Below, piece after piece: positions 1-6,177 of a stretch of 9,382 bases of DNA (positions are counted from its first letter, which is position 1; each line of letters begins with the position of its first letter). Both the position numbers and the translations under genes were made by a program. The stretch comes from Oscillospiraceae bacterium (GTDB lineage Bacteria > Bacillota > Clostridia > Oscillospirales > Oscillospiraceae), in contig CADCLH010000103.1 of assembly GCA_902802215.1 (NCBI GenBank), positions 1-9,382 of the forward strand, written 5' to 3'. The notes under the pieces are model-generated. The model ran no database searches, was not told the origin of the DNA, and saw only the letters and a list, made by a program, of their open reading frames with translations.

Positions 1-28
1 AGCCCCGCTCGAATGAATGAGCGGGGCT
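1..28 (-). terminator. Hairpin terminator after the cysteine desulfurase gene
   Basis: A perfect 10-bp GC-rich stem (arms 1-10 and 19-28) encloses an 8-nt loop. It lies 13 nt beyond the stop codon of the minus-strand desulfurase gene. On the minus strand an A/G-rich stretch precedes the stem, as is usual for intrinsic terminators. The U-tract for that strand would fall left of position 1 and cannot be seen. On the plus strand the stem is followed by CTCTTCTTC, a poor but possible U-tract, so it may also stop transcription arriving from the left. Confidence 0.7.
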
Positions 29-41
29 CTTCTTCGGATGT

Positions 42-1172
42 TCAGCGGTGCGCGAGCGTGTCGCGCGCGTCCCTGAGCGCGGCGCACAGAGCGTCCACGT
101 CGTCCTGCGTGTTATAGCGGCAGAAGCCGATGCGCAGCGCGCCGTCGATCGCGCGGGGGTCCATGCCGATCGCCTCGAGCACGTGGCTGCGCGCGCCCTT
201 CTTGCAGGCCGAGCTGCGGGAGACGTAGATCTCCCGGGCCTCGAGGAAGTTCATCAGCACCTCGCTGCGCCAGCCGGGCAGGGAGACCGACAGGATGTGC
301 GGCGCGGCCGTGTCGATCCAGCGCAGCTCCGGGATCGAGGCGCGAAGACCATCCAGCGTCCGGGCCTTGAGCGCCGCCATGCGCGCGGCGTTTTCCTTGA
401 GTCTCGCCTTCGCCAGCTGCGCGGCCTCGCCGAAGGCGGCGATCTGCGGCACGGCCTCGGTCCCGGCGCGGCGGCCGTCCTCCTGCGCGCCGCCGAGGAT
501 GTACGGCTTCAGGCGCAGGCCCTTCCGGATGTACAGCGCGCCGACGCCCTTGGGGGCGTGGATCTTGTGGCCGCTGACGCTGATCAGATCCGCGCCGAGC
601 GACCTGGGCGAAAAATCGAGCTTGCAGAAGGCCTGCACCGCGTCGGTATGCAGCAGAGCCCCCGAGCCCGCCTCCTTCAAAACGCGCGAGACGGCGGCAA
701 TGTCGGTCACGGCGCCGGTTTCGTTGTTGACCAGCATCAGGGAAACGAGTATAGTATCAGGGCGGAGCGCGCTGCGCACCGCCTCGGGGTCGACCGCGCC
801 GGTCGCATCGGGGCGCAGATACGTGACTTCGTACCCCCGGCGCTCGAGCTCCTCCGCGCTCTTGCGCACGGCGTCGTGCTCGACGGCCGAGGTGATGATA
901 TGCTTTCCCCTCCGGCTCATGGCCTCCGCGCCCGAGAGCAGGGCCCAGTTGTCGCTCTCGGAGCCGCAGGAGGTGAAAACCAGCTCGCCCGGCTGACAGC
1001 CGAGCGCGTCGGACACCTGCCTGCGCGAGGCGTCCAGCAGCTTTTTGGCCTCGCGGCCCTTGGTGTAGGTGGAGCTGGGGTTGCCGTAGACCTCGGTCAT
1101 GGCCCGCAGCGCGGCCGCGGCGGCCTCGGGGCAGACCCGGGTCGTGGCGGAGTTGTCCAGATAGTGTTCCAT
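42..1172 (-). CDS. nifS: Cysteine desulfurase, NifS/IscS family (PLP-dependent)
   Basis: A 376-aa class V aminotransferase-fold enzyme that takes sulfur from L-cysteine as a protein-bound persulfide and leaves alanine. The sulfur feeds Fe-S cluster assembly or tRNA thiolation in the cytoplasm. The start YLDNSATT (4-11) and NPSS (31-34) are typical of the family. PLP contacts are visible at H99 (VEHDAV), NNETG (149-153), D177 (HTDAVQ) and the Schiff-base lysine K203 (SGHK). The persulfide cysteine is C323, in a short SRSSACKKG loop. Length is normal. The ATG has an AAAGGA site 10 nt upstream on the minus strand, inside the repeat shared with mtaB. A TTGACC/TATAAT promoter lies within mtaB. The nifS label means family only: whether it serves general Fe-S assembly or a dedicated acceptor such as ThiI or MnmA is unknown, although the divergent tRNA-modification neighbour fits the latter. 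Confidence 0.93.
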   Translation of the reverse strand: MEHYLDNSATTRVCPEAAAAALRAMTEVYGNPSSTYTKGREAKKLLDASRRQVSDALGCQPGELVFTSCGSESDNWALLSGAEAMSRRGKHIITSAVEHDAVRKSAEELERRGYEVTYLRPDATGAVDPEAVRSALRPDTILVSLMLVNNETGAVTDIAAVSRVLKEAGSGALLHTDAVQAFCKLDFSPRSLGADLISVSGHKIHAPKGVGALYIRKGLRLKPYILGGAQEDGRRAGTEAVPQIAAFGEAAQLAKARLKENAARMAALKARTLDGLRASIPELRWIDTAAPHILSVSLPGWRSEVLMNFLEAREIYVSRSSACKKGARSHVLEAIGMDPRAIDGALRIGFCRYNTQDDVDALCAALRDARDTLAHR

Positions 1173-1182
1173 ATGTGTACGG

Positions 1183-1194
1183 TCCTTTTAAGGA
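1183..1194. promoter_or_regulatory. Inverted repeat forming ribosome binding sites for both divergent genes
   Basis: The 12-nt TCCTTTTAAGGA has arms TCCTT and AAGGA around a TT centre. Read on the plus strand it supplies the AAGGAG of mtaB (1190-1195). Read on the minus strand it supplies AAAGGA for the cysteine desulfurase, 10 nt before its ATG. The gap between the two genes is under 30 bp, so both translation signals share these bases. A symmetric site here could also be an operator, but nothing else supports that. Confidence 0.6.
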
Positions 1195-1201
1195 GAAGAT
1201 G

Positions 1202-2497
1202 ATGAAATACATTATATCCACTCTCGGCTGCAAGGTCAACCAGTATGAGACCCAGGCCATGGAGAGCTTCCTTCTGGAGCGCGGCTTCGAGCGCGCCGCC
1301 GAGGGCGAGATCGCGGAGCTGGTGATCGTCAACACCTGCGCCGTCACCGCCGAGAGCGGGCGCAAATCCCGCCAGACGATACGCCGCCTCCGCGACGAGA
1401 ACCCCGGCGCGCTGCTGGCCGTCTGCGGCTGCTGGTCCCAGCTCGAGCCGGGAGCCGCCGAGGCGCTGGGGGCCGACGTGGTCTTCGGCGCGGCCGATCG
1501 GCGAGGGCTCATCGACGCCGTCGAGGCGAGCCTTGCCGACGGACGGCGGCGTACCGAGATCGACGAGCCCTTCAAGCGCCGCGAGCTCGAGCGCCTGCCC
1601 GCGGGCGCGGTGGACCACCGCACGCGGGCCATGCTCAAGATCCAGGACGGCTGCGTCAACTTCTGCAGCTACTGCATCATCCCCTATACGCGCGGGCGGC
1701 TGCGCTCGCTGCCGCCCGATGCCGCGGCGGAGGAGACCCGCGCCCTCGCCGCGCGGGGCTTTCGCGAGATCGTGCTGACCGGCATCGAGGTCGCCTCCTA
1801 CGGCGTCGACCTGCCCGGACGTCCGGGCCTTGCCGACGTCGTCGAGACGGTGGCGGCAAACGCCGGGGACATGCGCATCCGCCTCGGCTCGCTCGAGCCG
1901 ACGGTCATTACGGAGGACTTCTGCCGCAGGCTCAAAGCGACGGGGAAGCTCTGCCGCCACTTCCACCTCTCGCTGCAATCCGGCTGCGACCGGACGCTGA
2001 AGGCCATGAACCGCAAGTACGACACGGCGGCGTTTTATGAAAAGACCGAGCTGCTGCGGGAGTTTTTCCCCGGCTGCGCCCTGACCGGCGACGTCATCGC
2101 GGGCTTCCCCGGCGAGACGGAGGCCGACCACAAGGAGACCCTGGCCTTTCTGGAAAAGATCGCCTTCGCGGGCATGCACGTCTTTCCCTACTCCCGCCGC
2201 CCCGGCACGCCCGCGGACAAGCTGCCCGACCAGCTCGCCCGGGCCGTGAAGGAGCGCCGCGCCCACGAGGCGCAGGCGGTCTGCCTGAAGACGCGCCGGG
2301 CGTATCTCGACGCCTGCGTGGGACAGACGCTGCCGGTCCTCTTCGAGTCGGAGGACGACGGGCGCTGCACCGGGCACAGCGACAGCTACATGCCGGTCTC
2401 CGTTCCGGGCTCCGGGCTGCGCGGGAGGCTGCGGAATGTCGTCATAGAGTCTGTCGAAGGCGACGGTCTGCGCGGGATTTTGGTGGAAGTTCCATAA
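1202..2497 (+). CDS. mtaB: tRNA t6A37 C2-methylthiotransferase MtaB (radical SAM)
   Basis: A 431-aa methylthiotransferase that converts N6-threonylcarbamoyladenosine-37 of ANN-decoding tRNAs to the 2-methylthio form. Domains in order: N-terminal UPF0004 domain with cluster cysteines C10 (STLGCKVNQYET, the MtaB-type signature), C46 (NTCAVT) and C77 (CGCWSQ); radical SAM core with CxxxCxxC at C151/C155/C158 (DGCVNFCSYCIIPYTRG); C-terminal TRAM domain from about 371. Two adjacent ATGs exist (1199, 1202). AAGGAG at 1190-1195 is 3 nt from the first and 6 nt from the second, so 1202 is preferred. An in-frame ATG at 1175 has no ribosome binding site and sits upstream of that AAGGAG. It is divergent from the cysteine desulfurase, whose product could supply Fe-S clusters to this enzyme. 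MiaB and RimO are relatives, but the first motif favours MtaB. No clear promoter of its own was found. Confidence 0.93.
   Translation: MKYIISTLGCKVNQYETQAMESFLLERGFERAAEGEIAELVIVNTCAVTAESGRKSRQTIRRLRDENPGALLAVCGCWSQLEPGAAEALGADVVFGAADRRGLIDAVEASLADGRRRTEIDEPFKRRELERLPAGAVDHRTRAMLKIQDGCVNFCSYCIIPYTRGRLRSLPPDAAAEETRALAARGFREIVLTGIEVASYGVDLPGRPGLADVVETVAANAGDMRIRLGSLEPTVITEDFCRRLKATGKLCRHFHLSLQSGCDRTLKAMNRKYDTAAFYEKTELLREFFPGCALTGDVIAGFPGETEADHKETLAFLEKIAFAGMHVFPYSRRPGTPADKLPDQLARAVKERRAHEAQAVCLKTRRAYLDACVGQTLPVLFESEDDGRCTGHSDSYMPVSVPGSGLRGRLRNVVIESVEGDGLRGILVEVP
1211..1239 (-). promoter_or_regulatory. Sigma-A promoter of the cysteine desulfurase, inside mtaB
   Basis: On the minus strand a -35 TTGACC (complement of 1234-1239) is followed after exactly 17 bp by a perfect -10 TATAAT (complement of 1211-1216). 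Transcription would start near 1204, giving a leader of about 31 nt before the desulfurase ATG. The -10 is encoded by the ATT-ATA isoleucine codons 4-5 of mtaB, and ATA is unusual in such a GC-rich gene. Eleven of twelve consensus positions match. Confidence 0.72.
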
Positions 2498-2526
2498 TTG
2501 ACGCAGCGGCGCGGAGATAGTAGAAT
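2498..2526 (+). promoter_or_regulatory. Sigma-A promoter for serC-serA
   Basis: The -35 TTGACG (2498-2503) starts on the base after the mtaB stop codon. A 17-bp spacer follows, then the -10 TAGAAT (2521-2526). Each hexamer matches consensus at five of six positions. Transcription would start near 2533, giving a leader of only about 19 nt that carries the AAGGAG of serC. No terminator lies between mtaB and serC, so read-through from mtaB may add to expression. Confidence 0.72.
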
Positions 2527-2551
2527 ACAACGGAAAAAGGAGATGACTTCG

Positions 2552-3634
2552 ATGGCAAGAGAACAGGTGTACAATTTCGCGCCGGGGCCCTCGACCATGC
2601 CCGTCAGCGCGCTCAAGACCGCCGCGGCAGAGCTGCTCGACTTCAAGGGCAGCGGCATGTCCGTCATGGAGATCAGCCACCGAAGTCCGCTGTTCCAGGA
2701 GGTCTTCGACGGCGCGAAGGCCAGACTCAAAAGTCTGCTCCGGGTGCCGGACACCCATGAGATCCTGTTCGTGCAGGGCGGCGCGACGACGCAGTTCGCC
2801 GCCATCCCGATGAACCTGCTCGCGGGCGGCACGGCCGACTACGCCGTGACCGGCAACTTCTCCGGCAAGGCCGCCGAGGAGGCGCGAAAGTACGGCAATG
2901 TCCATGTCGCCGCCGACACGACCGCGACCGGGCACGACCGCATCCCGACCCAGGCCGAGCTGAACCTGAGCCCGGACGCGAAGTATTTCTACTACTGCGC
3001 CAACAACACCATCTTCGGCACCGAATGGCACTTTGTCCCCGAGACGAAGGCCCCGCTGGTGTGCGACATGTCGTCCGACATCCTCTCGCAGCCGGTGGAT
3101 GTTTCCCGCTTCGGCCTGATCTACGCGGGCGCGCAGAAGAACATGGCCCCCGCGGGCCTGACCGTCGTCATCGTCGACAAGGCCCTCGCCGGACACGAGC
3201 TGCCCATCACGCCGAAGATCCTCAGCTACAAAACCATGATCGAGACCGACTCCCTGCTCAACACCCCGCCCTGCTGGTGCATCTACATGCTGGGGCTGAC
3301 GCTCGACTGGGTGAGCGCGCAGGGCGGCGTGGAGGCCATGGACGCCGTCAAGCGCGAGCGGGCCGGGATGATCTACGACTTCCTCGACGAGAGCCGTCTG
3401 TTCATCCCCCACGCAAAACCCGAGGCCCGGAGCTTTATGAACGTCACCTTCCGCACCCCGAGCGCCGAGCTCGACGCGGAGTTTGTCCGCGAGGCGGCCG
3501 CGCGCGGGCTCAAGAACCTCAAGGGCCACAAGCTCACCGGCGGCCTGCGCGCCTCGCTGTACAACGCCATGCCCGTCGAGGGCGCCAAGGCGCTGCTGGA
3601 GTTTATGAAGGAGTTTGAACACAGCCATGTTTAA
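2552..3634 (+). CDS. serC: Phosphoserine aminotransferase SerC
   Basis: A 360-aa PLP enzyme that converts 3-phosphohydroxypyruvate and glutamate to 3-phosphoserine and 2-oxoglutarate, the second step of serine synthesis. The family start YNFAPGPSTMP (7-17) is present, as are the phosphate-binding GGATTQF (77-83), NNTIFGTEW (151-159), the PLP lysine K196 in GAQKNMAPAG, and the C-terminal KGHKLTGGLRASLYNAMP (324-341). Length is typical. ATG 2552 is chosen because AAGGAG (2537-2542) lies 9 nt before it and the protein then begins like other SerC proteins. The in-frame ATG at 2543 directly abuts the ribosome binding site, and a TTG at 2498 falls inside the -35 element. The 3' end overlaps serA by 8 nt, so the two are probably translationally coupled. 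In bacteria SerC may also serve pyridoxal phosphate synthesis, but nothing here indicates that. Confidence 0.96.
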   Translation: MAREQVYNFAPGPSTMPVSALKTAAAELLDFKGSGMSVMEISHRSPLFQEVFDGAKARLKSLLRVPDTHEILFVQGGATTQFAAIPMNLLAGGTADYAVTGNFSGKAAEEARKYGNVHVAADTTATGHDRIPTQAELNLSPDAKYFYYCANNTIFGTEWHFVPETKAPLVCDMSSDILSQPVDVSRFGLIYAGAQKNMAPAGLTVVIVDKALAGHELPITPKILSYKTMIETDSLLNTPPCWCIYMLGLTLDWVSAQGGVEAMDAVKRERAGMIYDFLDESRLFIPHAKPEARSFMNVTFRTPSAELDAEFVREAAARGLKNLKGHKLTGGLRASLYNAMPVEGAKALLEFMKEFEHSHV

Positions 3635-4793
3635 GATCAGAACCATGAACGCCATCTCCGAGCACGGCACCGCGGCGCTCGAAAAGCGAGGCTGCGAGGT
3701 CGGGCCGAAGGTCGAGGCGCCGGACGGCATGCTCATCCGCAGCGCGAACCTGCACGAGATGGAATTCGGCCCCGAGCTGCTCGCCATCGCGCGGGCGGGC
3801 GCGGGCACCAACAACATCCCGCTCAAGCGCTGCGCCGAGCAGGGCATCGTGGTCTTCAACAGCCCCGGCGCCAACGCCGAGGCCGTCAAGGAGCAGGAGA
3901 TCGCCGCCTTCGTCATGGCCTCGCGCGACATGATCGGCGCCATCGACTGGGTGCGCTCCATCGCCGACCGCGGCGACGAGATCCCCGCCCTCGTGGAGAA
4001 GGGCAAGTCCTCCTTCTCGGGGCCGGAGCTGTTGGGCAAAACTTTGGGCGTCATCGGCCTCGGGGCCATCGGCGCGCTGGTCGCGAACATCGCCCTCGAG
4101 CTCGGGATGGAGGTCTACGGCTACGACCCCTTCATGTCCGTCGACGCCGCCTGGAAGCTCTCGCGCGAGGTCATCCACGCCGACGACGTGGACACGATCT
4201 ACCGCAACGCCGACTATATCTCCGTCAACGTCCCCTATACCGAGCAGACCCACCACATGCTCGACGACGCGGCCTTCGCCAAAATGAAGCGGGGCGTGCG
4301 CATCGTCAACGAGTCGAGAGCCGAGGTCGTCGACGACGAGGCCATGACGCGCGCGCTCGACTGCGGCCGGGTCGCCAAGTACGTCACCGACTTCCCCAAC
4401 AAGGTCATCCTCAAAGCGCCGAACGTCATCGCCATGCCCCACCTCGGGGCCTGCACGCCCGAGAGCGAGGACCGCTGCGCCGAGATGGCGGCCATGGAGC
4501 TGTACGACTATCTGCTCAACGGCAACATCAAAAACTCCGTCAACCTGCCCGACGCGACGCTCTCGCGCATGGGCGTGTGCAGACTCTGCGTGCTGCACCG
4601 CAACGTGCCGCGCATGATCACTCGCATCCTCGACTTCATCAGCGAGCGCAACATCAACGTCGAGCACATGATCAACAAACCCCGCGGGGAGTACGCCTAC
4701 ACCATCGTCGACCTCGGCGACAGGATCGGCGAGGAGATCGCCTCCCAGATCCGGGCCATGTCCGACGTGCTGCGGGTCCGAGTTCTGTATTGA
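3627..4793 (+). CDS. serA: D-3-phosphoglycerate dehydrogenase SerA, short form with one ACT domain
   Basis: A 388-aa D-2-hydroxyacid dehydrogenase that oxidises 3-phosphoglycerate to 3-phosphohydroxypyruvate, the committed step of serine synthesis. Visible: substrate-side ARAGAGTNNI (56-65), the NAD-binding GVIGLGAIG (141-149) with acidic D167 at the end of the second strand favouring NAD, catalytic R231 (NESRAEVVD), catalytic H272 (MPHLGACTPES), and a C-terminal ACT domain (about 317-388), which in this family usually senses serine. The usual DVFxxEP motif carrying the catalytic Glu is replaced by TDFPN (254-258). ATG 3627 overlaps the serC stop. AAGGAG (3608-3613) is a rather long 13 nt upstream, so coupling to serC is likely. 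An in-frame TTG at 3615 is too close to that site. Among hydroxyacid dehydrogenases, the pairing with serC and the ACT domain make SerA the clear choice. Confidence 0.94.
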   Translation: MFKIRTMNAISEHGTAALEKRGCEVGPKVEAPDGMLIRSANLHEMEFGPELLAIARAGAGTNNIPLKRCAEQGIVVFNSPGANAEAVKEQEIAAFVMASRDMIGAIDWVRSIADRGDEIPALVEKGKSSFSGPELLGKTLGVIGLGAIGALVANIALELGMEVYGYDPFMSVDAAWKLSREVIHADDVDTIYRNADYISVNVPYTEQTHHMLDDAAFAKMKRGVRIVNESRAEVVDDEAMTRALDCGRVAKYVTDFPNKVILKAPNVIAMPHLGACTPESEDRCAEMAAMELYDYLLNGNIKNSVNLPDATLSRMGVCRLCVLHRNVPRMITRILDFISERNINVEHMINKPRGEYAYTIVDLGDRIGEEIASQIRAMSDVLRVRVLY

Positions 4794-4800
4794 AAAACGC

Positions 4801-4829
4801 AAAAGAGCCGGGAAACCGGCTCTTTTTTT
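4801..4829 (+). terminator. Strong intrinsic terminator after serA
   Basis: Arms 4801-4811 and 4816-4826 pair over 11 bp with a GAAA tetraloop (4812-4815), and the run of seven T (4823-4829) provides the U-tract. It starts 7 nt after the serA stop codon. Unusually, the ribosome binding site of the next gene in the same direction (AAGGAG, 4833-4838) begins only 3 nt after the T-run, so there is no room for a promoter between them. Confidence 0.93.
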
Positions 4830-4844
4830 GAAAAGGAGAAGCCC

Positions 4845-6002
4845 ATGACAGAAAAGCTCTATTACGCGGACAGCCATCTGTCCGTTTTTACCGCGAAGGT
4901 GCTCGCCTGCGAGCAGGGCAAAAAGGGCTGGCAGGTCGTTTTGGACCGCACGGCCTTCTTCCCGGAGGGCGGCGGCCAGAGCGCCGACACCGGGACGCTG
5001 GGCGGCGTTCGCGTGCTGGACGCGCACGAGCGCGGCGGCGAGGTCGTCCACCTCTGCGGCGCGCCGCTCCCCGTCGGGGAGAGCGTCGAGGGCCGCCTTG
5101 ACTTCGAGCAGCGCCTGCGGCGCATGCAGAACCACTCGGGCGAGCACATCGTCTCCGGCCTCGTGCACGGCCGCTTCGGCTTCGACAACGTGGGCTTCCA
5201 CATGGGCGAGGACTGCATGACCATCGACTTCTCCGGCGAGCTGAGCCGGGACGAGCTGAAGGAGATCGAACTTAAAGCCAACGAGACCGTGCGCGCCGAT
5301 CTCCCGATCCGCGCGTGGTTTCCCGATGGGGCGGAGCTCGCCGCGCTCGACTACCGCTCGAAGAAGGAATTGAGCGGCGAGGTGCGCGTCGTGGAGATCC
5401 CCGGCGTCGACCGCTGCGCCTGCTGCGCGCCGCATGTCTCCCGCACCGGCGAGATCGGCGTCATCAAGATCCTCGACAGCCAGCGCCACCGCGGCGGCGT
5501 GCGCCTGAGCGTCGTGTGCGGCATGGACGCCGTGGAGCTCTTCCGCGCCCAGCAGGAGAGCGTGACCGAGGTCTCGCAGCTTTTAAGCGCCAGGCGCGGC
5601 GAGATCGCCGGCGCGGTGCGCCGCGTGCTGACGGAGCAGCAGCGCATGCGCGAGCGCTGCGACGCGCTCTCGGCGGCGCTGATCGCCCGCCTCGCGGGGG
5701 AGTGCGCGCCGACGGAGGGGAATCTTGTGCTGTTCGACGGGCTGCTCGACGAGATCGCCCAGCGCGAGCTCGTCAATCTTCTGGCGGAAAAGTGCGGCGG
5801 CTTCGCGGCGGTCTTCTGCGGCTCGGACGCGGAGGGCTGGCGCTACATCATCGGCAGCCGGACGCGCGATCTGCGCGCCGCGGCCCGGAGCATCAACGCC
5901 GCGATCAACGGACGCGGGGGCGGTCGGCCGGAGATGATCACCGGCCGCGCGGCGGCTTCGCGCGGCGAAATCGAAAACGGACTAAAAGAGTTGAATGTAT
6001 AG
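4845..6002 (+). CDS. alaX: Alanyl-tRNA editing protein, AlaX family, long form with DHHA1 domain
   Basis: A 385-aa free-standing homologue of the editing half of alanyl-tRNA synthetase. Family members hydrolyse Ser-tRNA(Ala), and sometimes Gly-tRNA(Ala), and so prevent serine being placed at alanine codons. The N-terminal part carries FPEGGGQ (39-45). The zinc/active-site residues are H97 and H101 (NHSGEH) and C193 and H197 (CCAPH). A helical linker with RMRERCDAL (267-275) leads to a DHHA1-like domain ending in GGGRPEMITGRA (358-369). There is no aminoacylation core. ATG 4845 has AAGGAG 6 nt upstream. The gene follows serC-serA directly but behind a strong terminator, so expression may depend on read-through or on a promoter inside serA. 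The position beside serine synthesis fits Ser-tRNA(Ala) as substrate, though specificity is inferred from family and context. Confidence 0.92.
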   Translation: MTEKLYYADSHLSVFTAKVLACEQGKKGWQVVLDRTAFFPEGGGQSADTGTLGGVRVLDAHERGGEVVHLCGAPLPVGESVEGRLDFEQRLRRMQNHSGEHIVSGLVHGRFGFDNVGFHMGEDCMTIDFSGELSRDELKEIELKANETVRADLPIRAWFPDGAELAALDYRSKKELSGEVRVVEIPGVDRCACCAPHVSRTGEIGVIKILDSQRHRGGVRLSVVCGMDAVELFRAQQESVTEVSQLLSARRGEIAGAVRRVLTEQQRMRERCDALSAALIARLAGECAPTEGNLVLFDGLLDEIAQRELVNLLAEKCGGFAAVFCGSDAEGWRYIIGSRTRDLRAAARSINAAINGRGGGRPEMITGRAAASRGEIENGLKELNV

Positions 6003-6075
6003 ACAAAAGCCGTCAAAATGTACAGAAACGGGCATTTTCCATAAGTTAATTGTCGCTTTTTTGACGAAAAGAGAA

Positions 6076-6104
6076 TTGACAATCCGGTGACGCTACGATA
6101 AAAT
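6076..6104 (+). promoter_or_regulatory. Sigma-A promoter of the 2-hydroxyacyl-CoA dehydratase operon
   Basis: A perfect -35 TTGACA (6076-6081), a 17-bp spacer and a -10 TAAAAT (6099-6104) match the consensus at eleven of twelve positions. Transcription would start near 6111 and give a leader of about 67 nt. The -35 lies within the right arm of the ATTGTC/GACAAT repeat, so a protein bound there would be expected to affect polymerase access. Confidence 0.82.
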
Positions 6105-6114
6105 AAACGCATAA

Positions 6115-6136
6115 GTATGGGCGCAGTCTGTCCATA
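6115..6136 (+). promoter_or_regulatory. Small stem-loop in the leader of the dehydratase mRNA
   Basis: TATGG (6116-6120) pairs with CCATA (6132-6136), and G6121 can wobble-pair with U6131, leaving a loop of about 9 nt. It would lie at the very 5' end of the transcript started at the promoter above, where such hairpins often stabilise mRNA. It has no U-tract, so it is not a terminator, and it is too small to be a recognised riboswitch. Confidence 0.4.
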
Positions 6137-6177
6137 TACCCGGAGAGAACGGAAACACATTTTTGGAGGGTTATCTT

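Larger units (their letters stand above)
6003..6177 (+). promoter_or_regulatory. Regulatory gap upstream of the dehydratase operon, with inverted repeats
   Basis: This AT-rich, gene-free stretch contrasts with the GC-rich genes around it. It holds several inverted repeats: CGTCAAAA (6011-6018) with TTTTGACG (6059-6066); ATTGTC (6049-6054) with GACAAT (6078-6083), the latter overlapping the -35 element; and CTTTT (6056-6060) with AAAAG (6067-6071). The promoter and a leader hairpin are listed separately. There is no convincing intrinsic terminator for alaX, since the T-run at 6057-6062 lacks a GC-rich stem in front of it. The repeats may be a repressor or activator site, but no known operator consensus was recognised. 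Confidence 0.5.

Noticed and set aside
1153..1181. TTGTCC and TGTACG as an mtaB promoter on the plus strand
   Set aside because: Four of six and three of six matches are too weak to claim, although the spacing is 17 bp.
1175..1201. Upstream in-frame ATG (1175) as the mtaB start
   Set aside because: It lacks a ribosome binding site, lies upstream of the AAGGAG at 1190, and would add residues absent from the usual MKYxxxTLGCKVN start.
1097..4090. A 997-codon open frame on the minus strand across mtaB, serC and serA
   Set aside because: It is antisense to three well-supported genes. Long stop-free antisense frames are expected from G/C-ending codons, its translation shows no family motif, and it has low-complexity Arg/Ala/Gly/Asp composition.
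3603..5489. A 628-codon minus-strand open frame across serA and alaX
   Set aside because: Same cause: antisense shadow of GC-rich genes, and it would run through the serA terminator. Its His/Val/Asp/Ala-rich translation resembles no protein family.
6057..6062. T-run after alaX as an intrinsic terminator
   Set aside because: No stable GC-rich stem precedes it; the nearby repeats are AT-rich with long loops.
6003..6177. A riboswitch or small RNA in the leader gap
   Set aside because: The leader from the predicted start is only about 67 nt and shows just one small hairpin; no known riboswitch core was recognised.
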